The notes beneath the pieces were generated by a model that was given only the letters and a program-made list of their open reading frames with translations, was not told where the DNA came from and ran no database searches. Positions 1 to 8,057 of a DNA stretch of 53,570 bases are shown piece after piece. The stretch's first letter is position 1; every line of letters starts with the position of its first letter. The translations under genes were made by a program, and so were the position numbers. The DNA comes from a virus, in the IMG/VR virus record IMGVR_UViG_3300028840_000680, positions 1 to 53,570 of that record; one strand, 5' to 3'.

Positions 1-645
1 AGATACTGCTTTTATAAATCTTTCCACAAACTCTTCACTGTGGTTCCAACCTTTTGAGCGGGGGCGCTTACCATTTTCTTTTGCTTCTTTTAGTTCTTCA
101 AGCATCTCACGATATTCTGTTGATACAGGAACATCTTGATAAGACTTTAAATAAACTATTCTTCCTATTGTTTGCCGCACTATTCCATATTCTTTCGCTA
201 ATGCCGAAACTCTTGCACCATCAAAAAACTGTTGCCTCATTTGCTTTACTTGCTCTATGGTTAGGGAACCGCTGACCCTGCCGAGTTTTTTTCTAACTCT
301 GGACATTTTCTTTATACTTTCTTCTGTATGTTTATACCCCAGCATATTAGTTGTTGGGGTTTCTACCAAGTTAAATCCATCGTTAAAAGAGTTGTAGATT
401 TTTATTTGTTTTTCTTCCTCTATCAATAGCATTTCAGGCTCACACTCAACAACAATAGAGAAAGAAAAACTTTCTTCACCATATTTCGTAAATGCGTGCT
501 GTAAGTATTGATTTCGGTGCTTACCTCTTCGTAGTGACGATAAATGCTCCCTCCATCTTTTAACAATATTAACGCTACTACCAATATAAACTTTATTATT
601 GACTTTACAAGTTATAGAATAAATACCAGATTTTATTTGTTTCAT
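1..645 (-). CDS. GIY-YIG homing endonuclease, 3' end beyond window
   Basis: An open frame runs from an ATG at 645 to the left edge, so the C-terminus is not seen. The N-terminus (about residues 7-90) is a GIY-YIG nuclease domain: SGIYSI, then KVYIGSS, the RW..H helix, and a metal-binding Glu in LLIEEEK. About residues 140-165 (ALAKEYGIVRQTIGRI) look like a helix-turn-helix of the NUMOD type that helps such enzymes bind DNA. A good ribosome site (AAGGGAG) lies 9 bases before the ATG, and the late-type element at 665-673 lies just upstream. Known family role: free-standing GIY-YIG endonucleases of T4-like phages cut related genomes and spread by repair. Whether it sits inside an interrupted gene cannot be told, because the left flank is missing. 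Confidence 0.88.
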   Translation of the reverse strand, partial: MKQIKSGIYSITCKVNNKVYIGSSVNIVKRWREHLSSLRRGKHRNQYLQHAFTKYGEESFSFSIVVECEPEMLLIEEEKQIKIYNSFNDGFNLVETPTTNMLGYKHTEESIKKMSRVRKKLGRVSGSLTIEQVKQMRQQFFDGARVSALAKEYGIVRQTIGRIVYLKSYQDVPVSTEYREMLEELKEAKENGKRPRSKGWNHSEEFVERFIKAVS

Positions 646-664
646 TAGGAAACTCCCTTATATA

Positions 665-673
665 CTAAATAGT
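665..673 (-). promoter_or_regulatory. late-type promoter element ACTATTTAG
   Basis: Minus-strand ACTATTTAG ends 20 bases before the ATG of the GIY-YIG endonuclease. It is one of ten similar elements found immediately upstream of minus-strand genes in this window. The promoter role is inferred from position and recurrence. Confidence 0.5.
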
Positions 674-714
674 ATGGAACATTCCCTAATGCCCGGTATA
701 AATAAAATAAAGTT

Positions 715-1434
715 CTACCAGTTATGCTCTTTATACGCCGCGATTGTTACAGGATAAAGATCCTCCAAAATCTCCAACATTGCCTCCGCGACCTTTCTGA
801 TTTCCCATTGAGCCCCTTCGTGAGACCTTAAAGAAATAAACTTTAACGCATTCAAAACAGAACAGGTGCCGTAGTATTCAGTGTAAAGGTTCTGTGGTAA
901 AACTCCACGAGCCTGCTCTCGACAGACACCTCTTGCCATCAATTGGTGATATAGCCCTAGACTCTTCTCGTGGTGCGCTATCACACTTTCAGAGGCGGTA
1001 ATACCAAACTCAGAATCGCTTAAATCTGGATATAAGACTGGATCGATTGAGTCGGCGTTTGATGCTTGTCGGTTTGTTTTATGTTGTGTTCTAAACACCT
1101 TCGGCTCATAGAACTGAATATTCACATCTGTGTATCTTCTTGAAATCTCGTTATAAGACCAAGTGCGATGACGATGATGTTGTGAACGAACATAAAGTGG
1201 GACGACAAACTTAAATGTAGCGCCGCAATGTTCCAGAGTTGAAGTATGGCGATGCTTGATAAGATAGTTGATTAACTTTTTATCTCGTTCGTCAAGTTCT
1301 TCTTTATGCTTCCCGAAGGACACTCGGGCACTATTCACGACGGATTTATCTGATCCATAACTCTCAATAAGTTGAACCTTTCCAATACCGTCGCCATATA
1401 AATAAATCGTTTTGTTTTCGTCTTCGTGGTTCAT
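715..1434 (-). CDS. thyX: flavin-dependent thymidylate synthase ThyX
   Basis: Makes dTMP from dUMP using methylene-tetrahydrofolate and FAD, supplying thymidine nucleotides for phage DNA. The diagnostic ThyX motif RHR-x7-S is at residues 88-98 (RHRTWSYNEIS), followed by RRY. The N-terminal SARVSFGK and the C-terminal RSHEGAQWEIR substrate-binding region also fit. The 239-residue length is normal for the family. The start has an AAGGA ribosome site. The gene follows the ClpP-like gene by 10 bases, and dUTPase is just upstream of that, so dUTPase (making dUMP) and ThyX (using it) sit in one transcription unit. Confidence 0.96.
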   Translation of the reverse strand: MNHEDENKTIYLYGDGIGKVQLIESYGSDKSVVNSARVSFGKHKEELDERDKKLINYLIKHRHTSTLEHCGATFKFVVPLYVRSQHHRHRTWSYNEISRRYTDVNIQFYEPKVFRTQHKTNRQASNADSIDPVLYPDLSDSEFGITASESVIAHHEKSLGLYHQLMARGVCREQARGVLPQNLYTEYYGTCSVLNALKFISLRSHEGAQWEIRKVAEAMLEILEDLYPVTIAAYKEHNW

Positions 1435-1444
1435 TTATAATCCT

Positions 1445-2011
1445 TTATATGATTGCGTCAATGACGCCCAACTTTAGTGCCTCTTCGGCAGACATATACC
1501 AATCAACCTTGTTTTTGAGAACATCAGCCAACTTCTTCTTTGAGATGTTGGTTCTCTCCAAAGTAATCTCCTCAATCAACTTTTGAAGGCGCTTTGTCTC
1601 TTGTAGTTGCTCTTCCATATCCTGAACCTTACCATAGAACAACCCAGAGGAAACCTGATGGTAAAGCGGGGTTGATAGTCTGTAACCAAACCGCTTATGC
1701 CCTGAGATCAAAATCATAAAGCCACAAGACATAGCAGCACCAGTTACAATCGTATGGATTGGAGTTTCAGACTTCTCCATAACTCCAAGCAAACCAAAGC
1801 ACTGATATACTGCGCCGCCGTAAGAGTCAATGTAAATCTGAATAGGCTTCGGTGTATACTCTAATCCGTGGATAGCATACACCTTCTTTAGTAGCGCATC
1901 ATCGGCATTGATTTCAACAATGCTCTTTGTTAGCTTGTGCATTGACTCCTGTGTAACCTGATCAGGCAGATATAGAGAACGATCCTTTGGTAGTGGTAGT
2001 GATGACGACAT
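1445..2011 (-). CDS. ClpP-like serine protease
   Basis: A 188-residue protein of the ClpP fold. The catalytic triad is complete: Ser95 in GAAMSCG, His118 in LYHQ and Asp170 in VDWYMSAEEA, aligned to Ser97, His122 and Asp171 of the E. coli enzyme. The IDSYGG loop (61-66) that helps form the oxyanion hole is also present. Known role of the family: a tetradecameric protease chamber fed by a Clp ATPase. No Clp ATPase is encoded in this window, so it may use a host ATPase or act alone. The start codon overlaps the dUTPase stop (TAATG). It is distinct from the gp21-like prohead protease near 48.6 kb. A viral ClpP could remodel the host proteome or process phage proteins; neither is shown. Confidence 0.88.
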   Translation of the reverse strand: MSSSLPLPKDRSLYLPDQVTQESMHKLTKSIVEINADDALLKKVYAIHGLEYTPKPIQIYIDSYGGAVYQCFGLLGVMEKSETPIHTIVTGAAMSCGFMILISGHKRFGYRLSTPLYHQVSSGLFYGKVQDMEEQLQETKRLQKLIEEITLERTNISKKKLADVLKNKVDWYMSAEEALKLGVIDAII

Positions 2012-2475
2012 TACTTACCTGTGCTTCCTAGGGCACCATCACCCCGGTTAGAGATGGTAATCGGATGCCAATCATAAATGTTGGGATCCTCAGACGCTAC
2101 AAAGCGAGCGTGAACAACCGGAACAACAACAGCCTGTGCAATCTTGTCCCCGGGCTCGATAGTCTGCCAGTACTTACCAATGTTGTGAAGATTGACAAAA
2201 ACCTCACCATCATAGCCAGAGTCCACAACACAAGCGCCAACCAGAAGCTGACGCTTTGCAGCCATACTAGATCGGTTCTTGATTTCCATCATATAACCAT
2301 GAGGAATAGCAAACCGCAAACCAGTAGGCAGTAATTTGCTTTCGCCCGGATCAATTCGAAGGCCACGCACAGCAGCATCGTCTGGGCTAAATCGCAGATC
2401 CAAACCTGCATCTGACGGGTTTGACCTCGTAGGGGGGTGAACATTATCGTGAATCATATGGTACTGTAAAATCAT
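2011..2475 (-). CDS. dut: dUTPase (trimeric dUTP diphosphatase)
   Basis: Hydrolyses dUTP to dUMP and pyrophosphate, keeping uracil out of DNA and feeding ThyX. All five motifs of the trimeric family are visible in the 154-residue protein: SDAGLDL (21-27), NRSSMA (67-72), VVDSGYDGE (83-91), PGDKIAQ (108-114) and the Gly-rich C-terminal RGDGALGSTGK (144-154) that closes over the active site. I chose the ATG at 2475, not the longer frame from 2529: it has an AAAGGA ribosome site, starts right after the purA stop and gives the usual length. Its stop overlaps the ClpP-like start. Confidence 0.95.
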   Translation of the reverse strand: MILQYHMIHDNVHPPTRSNPSDAGLDLRFSPDDAAVRGLRIDPGESKLLPTGLRFAIPHGYMMEIKNRSSMAAKRQLLVGACVVDSGYDGEVFVNLHNIGKYWQTIEPGDKIAQAVVVPVVHARFVASEDPNIYDWHPITISNRGDGALGSTGK

Positions 2476-2476
2476 T

Positions 2477-3490
2477 TTAAATCCTTTCTGGTGATTCTGA
2501 AAAGACAACATTAATATTTCTGTTGTCACTGAGAAATCGTCTGATGTATTGCTTCCAGGCTACCTCTGAACCCAACTTGAGCATGATAGCATTGTTGTCT
2601 GAAGAACGCAAGTTCCAAGCACCAGTTTGTCGAAGAATATCTACCTTGTTGATAATCACATCTGTGACACCATTGATATCTACTGCTTTCTTTAGGTCCC
2701 GAACATTAAGCCAGTTACACTGACGGGGACGGCCAGTGGTCGCACCAAACTCCTTTCCTAGGCTTTGTAGCAAATCAAATACTCTTCCTTCACCGTGAAA
2801 GTTCTTTGCTCCCACGTAAGTATCGTAAGCCTTCGTGATACCGTAAACCTTTCGGACAGCCTGCGGAGGGATGCCGTTTAGGAGCGCCCCAGCGGTCGTA
2901 CAGTGGCTTGAAGTAACATAAGGGTAATCTCCCCAGTCAATGTCCAATCCAAAGCCTTGTGCGCCCTCACAGAGGATCACAGTGTCACCCTGCTGATTGT
3001 TGTGTAATTCTTCATAAAGGTCGATTATATATGGTGCTAGTTCGGGCACATCTTTGGCTAATAAGCCTTCTCTAGCGTATTTATCACGATAGGTCGGTCC
3101 AATGCCTCTTTTGGTTGTGCCAATTTTGGTATCTTTTCTGTCTTCTTCTAAGTGACAGTCTGTTGTGATATGAGCATTTGCAGCGATGAAGACTTTGTCT
3201 TCTGTGTCAATGCCCGCTTCATTAAGCTCCTTGAGTTCTGCAAAAAACGCTTCTGGGTTTAACACGCACCCTGAGCCTATAATTGACTTAACTCCATGTA
3301 TAACGCCTACCGGTATTGAGTGTGTAACGATTTTGTTGCCATTGTGGTATATGGTGTGTCCTGCATTTGCTCCTCCGCAAAAACGAATCACATGAGTATA
3401 GTCTCCGTTTTTGACCAGATGGTAGGCAACTTTTCCTTTGGATTCATCCCCCATGGCCAGGCCGATGACCATATCCGCTGCTTTAATCAT
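2477..3490 (-). CDS. purA: adenylosuccinate synthetase, short archaeal-type, with replaced 5' end
   Basis: Joins IMP and aspartate using GTP, the first committed step to AMP. At 337 residues it is shorter than the about 430-residue bacterial enzyme and nearer archaeal PurA and the phage relative PurZ. Visible motifs: GDESKGK (14-20, catalytic Asp15), NAGHT (42-46, His45), IMP-loop GTTKRG (124-129), EGAQG (175-179), aspartate-loop TTGRPR (251-256) and guanine-specificity NKVD (281-284). The catalytic Asp, TTGRPR and NKxD argue for true PurA over PurZ, where the Asp is, as I recall, replaced by Ser. The usually invariant Gly of GDEGKGK is Ser17 here. The start overlaps the endonuclease gene by 8 bases, and a remnant of an older 5' end lies at 4508-4573. 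Confidence 0.92.
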   Translation of the reverse strand: MIKAADMVIGLAMGDESKGKVAYHLVKNGDYTHVIRFCGGANAGHTIYHNGNKIVTHSIPVGVIHGVKSIIGSGCVLNPEAFFAELKELNEAGIDTEDKVFIAANAHITTDCHLEEDRKDTKIGTTKRGIGPTYRDKYAREGLLAKDVPELAPYIIDLYEELHNNQQGDTVILCEGAQGFGLDIDWGDYPYVTSSHCTTAGALLNGIPPQAVRKVYGITKAYDTYVGAKNFHGEGRVFDLLQSLGKEFGATTGRPRQCNWLNVRDLKKAVDINGVTDVIINKVDILRQTGAWNLRSSDNNAIMLKLGSEVAWKQYIRRFLSDNRNINVVFSESPERI

Positions 3491-4475
3491 GTAAACTAAA
3501 CCTTTCTACTAATAGTTGATACGATAAATTCTTTTTTTTACAATATGCCTCAGCATATTTCTTTTTGGCTTCAACTTGTTTTTGGTGTTCTTTATACCAA
3601 TAACTGCTCTTGATCTCAACCAGAACTTTATTGTCCCCTTTTTCTACCTCAAAGTCAACCCTATATTTTCTTTTTTGTCCTTCAAAAACATAATCAATAG
3701 TTGGGCCGTTCAAAACCCTGTAATTATTGTTTTCGCAGTACTTGACAAACCTCTCTTCGTAGGAACCTTGTATATTGATTATATCACCAAATATTGTACT
3801 GTATTTTCTAGTCTTTGCGCGGCCGCCACCATTCATCGACGCCTTTTCAGCATACTCGTCTATATCCATAATTTGCTTGGTGCCATAACGATGAAGCATT
3901 GTCTCTTCTGCTTTTTGCCTATTGGTGTAATGTTCATCACCATATCTTTCTTTTTTTGTTTTTCTTATTTGAGCCTTAACGGACGCTATTTGTCCTATGT
4001 TTACGGCATTAGGATTACAATACTTCTCTCTTATCGTATCTATCGCCTTGTCCCTTATTGCCTTACTTTGAAGAGGGTGTTCAACTCCATAATTCAACAA
4101 ACAGGTTGCCTTCTTTTTTTCTTTTGTCTCCGCTAGTTCTGATATATTACCTACTCCGTACTTGTCTAATAAAGTTTTTTTAGACTTCTCTTTAACTTTC
4201 TTTAGCTGGAATTGGTTTGTGACCCCGTGTTCTTCATATAACCTCTGAGAGCGACATTTGTGCGCGCAACTGGCAGAACATGTTTTTCTATATCCTATCT
4301 TCAAGCTGATAAATTTGGTGGACTCAGCGCACATCTTACATTGCCCGTCGCCCTCTTCTTTCAAGTACTCATCATAATAGTTTTTTAAACTTGTTGAGTG
4401 TGTTTTTTTTAAATGAGTCCCCAAGTAGTTCAGACCGCAGCTATAATTACAAATTAAGCAAGTTACTTTATACAT
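3483..4475 (-). CDS. homing endonuclease inserted in purA, PD-(D/E)XK-like C-terminal domain
   Basis: A 330-residue protein. The N-terminus has two Cys/His clusters that look like zinc fingers (CLICNYSC then HLKKTH; CKMC then CSASC). The middle has spaced repeats of the LLDKYGVGN, LLNYGVEH, MLHRYGT type, seen in phage endonucleases as DNA-reading elements. The C-terminus has a nuclease-like core with Asp274 followed by Glu287-Ile-Lys289 (VEIK), the PD-(D/E)XK pattern. It sits between a 21-codon purA remnant and the functional purA, so it entered purA at the GDEGK codons. It has its own late-type element (4499-4506) and a GGAG ribosome site. The endonuclease call is strong from architecture and context; the exact family is inferred. 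Confidence 0.78.
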   Translation of the reverse strand: MYKVTCLICNYSCGLNYLGTHLKKTHSTSLKNYYDEYLKEEGDGQCKMCAESTKFISLKIGYRKTCSASCAHKCRSQRLYEEHGVTNQFQLKKVKEKSKKTLLDKYGVGNISELAETKEKKKATCLLNYGVEHPLQSKAIRDKAIDTIREKYCNPNAVNIGQIASVKAQIRKTKKERYGDEHYTNRQKAEETMLHRYGTKQIMDIDEYAEKASMNGGGRAKTRKYSTIFGDIINIQGSYEERFVKYCENNNYRVLNGPTIDYVFEGQKRKYRVDFEVEKGDNKVLVEIKSSYWYKEHQKQVEAKKKYAEAYCKKKNLSYQLLVERFSLHD

Positions 4476-4498
4476 TTTGTATTTTCTCCATTCATAAA

Positions 4499-4506
4499 TA
4501 AATAGT
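4499..4506 (-). promoter_or_regulatory. late-type promoter element ACTATTTA
   Basis: Minus-strand ACTATTTATTTATG begins at 4506. The core ends 24 bases before the endonuclease ATG at 4475 and lies just after the purA 5' remnant, so the inserted cassette appears to bring its own promoter. Role inferred from recurrence. Confidence 0.5.
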
Positions 4507-4507
4507 T

Positions 4508-4573
4508 TTACAAAAAGTAAAAAGCCTTGCCTTCATCACCAAAAGACAAACCTACTATTATATCTGCTATCAT
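4508..4573 (-). pseudogene. purA: 5' remnant of purA upstream of the inserted endonuclease
   Basis: A 21-codon frame with a GGGAG ribosome site. It reads MIADIIVGLSFGDEGKA, then a few unrelated residues and TAA. Residues 1-17 match the start of PurA (GDEGK, with the catalytic Asp at residue 13 as in E. coli) and align with the start of the downstream purA (IKAADMVIGLAMGDESKGK). Homology ends in the middle of the GDEGKGK motif, which marks the insertion point of the endonuclease cassette. It may still be translated into a 21-residue peptide, but it cannot be an enzyme. Confidence 0.85.
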
Positions 4574-4685
4574 TTTCTACTCCCAACATTTTCTTAGCTA
4601 TCCTGATATACTCAGGGTTTATTTCATCCCAAAAGGCGCAGCTGCTTTTTAATTGATCGAACTGAGAATCCCCAAGTGGGATCAT
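4536..4685 (-). CDS. possible 49-residue ORF overlapping dnaE end and purA remnant
   Basis: An out-of-frame ATG at 4685 opens 49 codons that overlap the last codons of dnaE and end inside the purA remnant. The segment FWDEINPEYIRIAKKMLG between the two genes has protein-like composition. No good ribosome site is visible and I recognise no family. It may be a small gene whose end was altered, or chance. Confidence 0.3.
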   Translation of the reverse strand: MIPLGDSQFDQLKSSCAFWDEINPEYIRIAKKMLGVENDSRYNSRFVFW

Positions 4686-6774
4686 ATTGTGGGCGACACA
4701 TATAAGGACGATTCAAGTGGATCCTGTCCTTGCCCTCAACAATACCCCAACAACGGAAGCGTGTCAAGACGGAATTCGAATCAATAACTTCCACAATCCA
4801 ATAAGGCTTTCCTCTTTTTGTTTTCTTGCGAATAATCTCGCGTGGAATAAACCATACAAGTCCCAACTCTGGATCGTAATCTGAAATCGCCGGAATGTAA
4901 TACTCATCCAACTTTTGCCGAACCTCTGGCGTTACGACCAGAGACATAGGGAAAATACCTGTGATTGTTGTTAGATTCTCGATTTCTTCCTCTGGAGTGA
5001 AGTCCCCTTCATCTCTATACTTCTCAATGTTCTCATTGAACTTCTTGCGGTTGTAAACTCTATCTACTGCGACAGCAGACCAGAAATGCTTGCGACCAGT
5101 GAAGCGATCATCCATTAAACTATTCATCGCTCCCGACCGAACTAGCACATCAAGAGCCTTCTTGTTTAGTTTGCTGTAAACAATATCATCGTGGAATAAA
5201 AACTCTTCGATATTCGCAAACGGACGGTTATCAACAATCTGCTGGATTGCTGCGTCACCAAGTCCCTTTAGGCCCGCAAGAGGCTGAATAAGCTTGCGAT
5301 CATCGTTTGGATCAATCTCCCACTCAAACGAAGAACGGTTTACGTCTGCCTTTTCGATAAAGAAGCCATTTGCCTTTGCAATATTGATTGCCTTTTCCTT
5401 TCGCTTCTCGGGCTCCTTGTCCAAGAAAGAAGCCATCCACTCAATCGGGTAATAGTTCCAAAGCCAAGCGCACTGGAAAGAAATCGCGGAATAAGAAATA
5501 GCGTGAGACTTGTTGAAGCCGTATCCGGAGAAATACTCAAATCGCTCCCACATACTTTCTGCTTCGTGCCTACGAATGCCCTTTTCAACACAACCCTCAA
5601 TAAACTTGTCGTGGATTTTCATCTTTACTTCGTGACCCTTGCCGGTTCCCTTCTTGGTAAGAACCTTGCGAAGAAGGTTGCCTTCATCAAGAGATACGTC
5701 CTTACCCAACTTGTGAGCAAGTAAGGCAATCTGCTCCTGAAAGATAAGGAACCCGTAAGTTTCTTGCGTAACTTCCTTGATATGATCATTCATATAATCA
5801 ATACCGTCTGCGTTCTCCTTAGCTTGAATGTATTGCTCGTGAACATTTGCCGATAGAGGCCCGGGACGATAAATGGAAGTAATGGCGGAAATATCAACCA
5901 AAGACTTTGGCTGTGCGTTTGCACAGAATTCCTGTGCTCGCCCCTCGGTAAACTGAAAAATACCGGCGAAGTTTCCTTTCTGGAAAACATTCTTATACAC
6001 TTCCTGATCGTCAAAGTCAATAACGTCCGGGTGAAGATGCTTGTTGTAGAAATCCTGAACATCCTTGAACGTCGGCTCTGGATTATTGTAATGCCGAACA
6101 AGGATGTGACGGATTGCGTCTTCAATCATCCGAAGTGTGGAGAGCCCCAAAAGGTCAAACTTAATAAACCCAAGCGGCTCCAAATGACGAACGTTCTGAC
6201 CTTCTGCCCACGGAGACTGCCGAACACCACCAGAACTAATAATCGGCATATGCTCGTTTAGATCGTCCGCAATCAAAACGCCACCAGCGTGGCGGGAACA
6301 ACTCCTTACCTGACCTACAAGCGCCTCAACGTGCGTTTTGATGTGAGGGTGCTTTACAAGGAAGCCACGAAGAGAAGGAGAAAGTTCCATAACCTCTTCC
6401 CAAGTTGGAGTATAAACACCAGCCTTGATGCCGTGCCTTGCCTTTGCGGCAGGAGTAGCCTCAAAGATCATCTGAGATGTAACTTTATTTACCTCAATGA
6501 AAGGCACACCATAGAACTTTGAAATGTCCTTGATTAGAGACTTCAACTGTAGAGTGTTCCAGTTTGAGATTGGAATAACAGAGTTCTTGCCCCAATCCTC
6601 CATAAGACGCTCTTTTAGTTCCATTGGATTGCTCACATCATAGTCAATATCAGGCATATTGGTATCTTTTGGATTATTTAGAAATATACCCTCCAGCTCC
6701 TTCTTCTGTCCTGCTGGGACTGGGATTAGGTTTCTTTTAGCCACTGGCAAGTGTGTTATGTTAGTGATTTTCAT
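4624..6774 (-). CDS. dnaE: DNA polymerase III alpha subunit, C-terminal piece
   Basis: A 716-residue piece of a family C polymerase holding the whole active site: PDIDYD (41-46, metal ligands Asp42 and Asp44, matching Asp401/403 of E. coli) and IKFDLLGLS (Asp207, matching Asp555), then the fingers region (SGYGFNKSHAISYS) and helix-hairpin-helix segments (LAGLKGLGDAAI). Residues 1 to about 34 (KITNITHL... ending GIFLNN) do not belong to DnaE. They line up in length and strand pattern with C-terminal halves of split inteins but lack the usual HN plus Cys/Ser/Thr junction. The start has an AAGGATGG ribosome site. The piece must join or pair with the products of 6903-8057 and 9036-9893 to make a polymerase. 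Confidence 0.92.
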   Translation of the reverse strand: MKITNITHLPVAKRNLIPVPAGQKKELEGIFLNNPKDTNMPDIDYDVSNPMELKERLMEDWGKNSVIPISNWNTLQLKSLIKDISKFYGVPFIEVNKVTSQMIFEATPAAKARHGIKAGVYTPTWEEVMELSPSLRGFLVKHPHIKTHVEALVGQVRSCSRHAGGVLIADDLNEHMPIISSGGVRQSPWAEGQNVRHLEPLGFIKFDLLGLSTLRMIEDAIRHILVRHYNNPEPTFKDVQDFYNKHLHPDVIDFDDQEVYKNVFQKGNFAGIFQFTEGRAQEFCANAQPKSLVDISAITSIYRPGPLSANVHEQYIQAKENADGIDYMNDHIKEVTQETYGFLIFQEQIALLAHKLGKDVSLDEGNLLRKVLTKKGTGKGHEVKMKIHDKFIEGCVEKGIRRHEAESMWERFEYFSGYGFNKSHAISYSAISFQCAWLWNYYPIEWMASFLDKEPEKRKEKAINIAKANGFFIEKADVNRSSFEWEIDPNDDRKLIQPLAGLKGLGDAAIQQIVDNRPFANIEEFLFHDDIVYSKLNKKALDVLVRSGAMNSLMDDRFTGRKHFWSAVAVDRVYNRKKFNENIEKYRDEGDFTPEEEIENLTTITGIFPMSLVVTPEVRQKLDEYYIPAISDYDPELGLVWFIPREIIRKKTKRGKPYWIVEVIDSNSVLTRFRCWGIVEGKDRIHLNRPYMCRPQYDPTWGFSVRSIKKQLRLLG

Positions 6775-6902
6775 TTACCATCCTTTGTAATATCTTTCTT
6801 CGTTGGTTCTTTACTGAACTAAATGTGCGATATGGGAATAGTGTCTCATAAATGTTTTGTGTCGTCAAGTTGTTTTCTAACGCCTCAACGAACTTTTGGT
6901 TT

Positions 6903-8057
6903 TTACACGCTCATTATCTCGTCGCCTACCTGTAGGTTTTTGGCGAGGGCATAAAAAACTTTATTATCTCGTTTAACTTTCACTTCCATATCCGGAGTGA
7001 TAGTAATAGTCCTACCGCTATCAGTGTCCAGCTGGATGGCGGCAACCTCTTCCAGTGCTCTTCCATTGTCAGTAATGTAACCAGAGCCTGCGTCCTTTGT
7101 CATAAACCTCTCAAAAAGAAGACCATACTTGATAGGGTCAATCTGTGTGATCCCGAGAACATAAGCAACCAAAGAACCAGCAGCGGACCCACGACCGGGG
7201 CCAGTCAACTGAACTTCATTTGCCTTGTCGGAGATCGCTTTCATGGTCAAGAAATACTTGCTGAAACCACGGTCATCAATAACATCCAACTCCATCTTTA
7301 GACGGTCAGTGTATTCTTTGTTCTCGTGGAGCCCACGATTACGCAAACCTTCCAAAGCATAGTTTACAAGTGCCTCTGTAGCAGTATGCCCCGCAGGAAC
7401 CACAAAGTCAGGAAGCTTTACAGTTGTATCAGGAACAAAGTCCTCAATCATCTTGAAAGCAATGTCGTGAGTTCGTGTGATTGAGTCCATTACCAACTGA
7501 TCGTCATACTCTACGCCAGCGGTCTTTGAGTAATACTTGTAGGAATCCCACATTTGGTTTCCATTCTTAGGATAAATCTCATATCCAATCTCTTCAACAC
7601 CAGCCGGAAGATCGGTATTCTCCATCCAATCAGGCTTGCCCTTACCAAGCCAACCAAGGCGCTTGTAAAGCTCTCGGTCCTTCCAAGCGTCCGGATTAGG
7701 ATAATGAGAGTCGGCAGTTGAAATAAGTGGAATACCAAACTCGTGATGCATTTCAATAATGTACTGATTTAGCTCGTGCTGCTCTGGAATATTGTTCCAT
7801 TGAAGCTCGCCGTGCCAACGATCCCCAAAGATCTTCACAAACTCTCTTGTGGTCTCGCGCATTGCCTCTCGGACAGCCTCGGGGCCTTCCTCGCGGTTTG
7901 CCCAGTAGTTGCCGGCATACGGACCACCCAAACAATTATGGACCAACAGTCCGTTGGCAAAAAAATTATGTGTGTCTTCGACTGTTATATCATAAGTGTC
8001 CTCAATCTCTTCTAATTCCTCTATTTCTTCGATCTCTACAAATTTATAATTATTCAT
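6903..8057 (-). CDS. dnaE: C-intein + DNA polymerase III alpha middle piece + Hint-like tail
   Basis: Residues 1-41 are a split-intein C-half: acidic start, then [21 protein letters not shown], ending His40-Asn41 with Cys42 as the first extein residue. Residues 42 to about 324 are DnaE: rest of the PHP domain ([20 protein letters not shown]) and the start of the polymerase core ([20 protein letters not shown] at 313-318). From about residue 325 to the stop lies a Hint-like strand set ([26 protein letters not shown]) resembling the end of a split-intein N-half, with Met where block B normally has His. The start overlaps the endonuclease stop (ATGA). Trans-splicing at the first junction is strongly supported; the second is uncertain. 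Confidence 0.9.
   Translation of the reverse strand: MNNYKFVEIEEIEELEEIEDTYDITVEDTHNFFANGLLVHNCLGGPYAGNYWANREEGPEAVREAMRETTREFVKIFGDRWHGELQWNNIPEQHELNQYIIEMHHEFGIPLISTADSHYPNPDAWKDRELYKRLGWLGKGKPDWMENTDLPAGVEEIGYEIYPKNGNQMWDSYKYYSKTAGVEYDDQLVMDSITRTHDIAFKMIEDFVPDTTVKLPDFVVPAGHTATEALVNYALEGLRNRGLHENKEYTDRLKMELDVIDDRGFSKYFLTMKAISDKANEVQLTGPGRGSAAGSLVAYVLGITQIDPIKYGLLFERFMTKDAGSGYITDNGRALEEVAAIQLDTDSGRTITITPDMEVKVKRDNKVFYALAKNLQVGDEIMSV

Noticed and set aside
2477-3490. Direct call of PurZ (2-aminoadenine pathway)
   Set aside because: The catalytic Asp, TTGRPR and NKVD are those of true PurA; kept only as a question to test.
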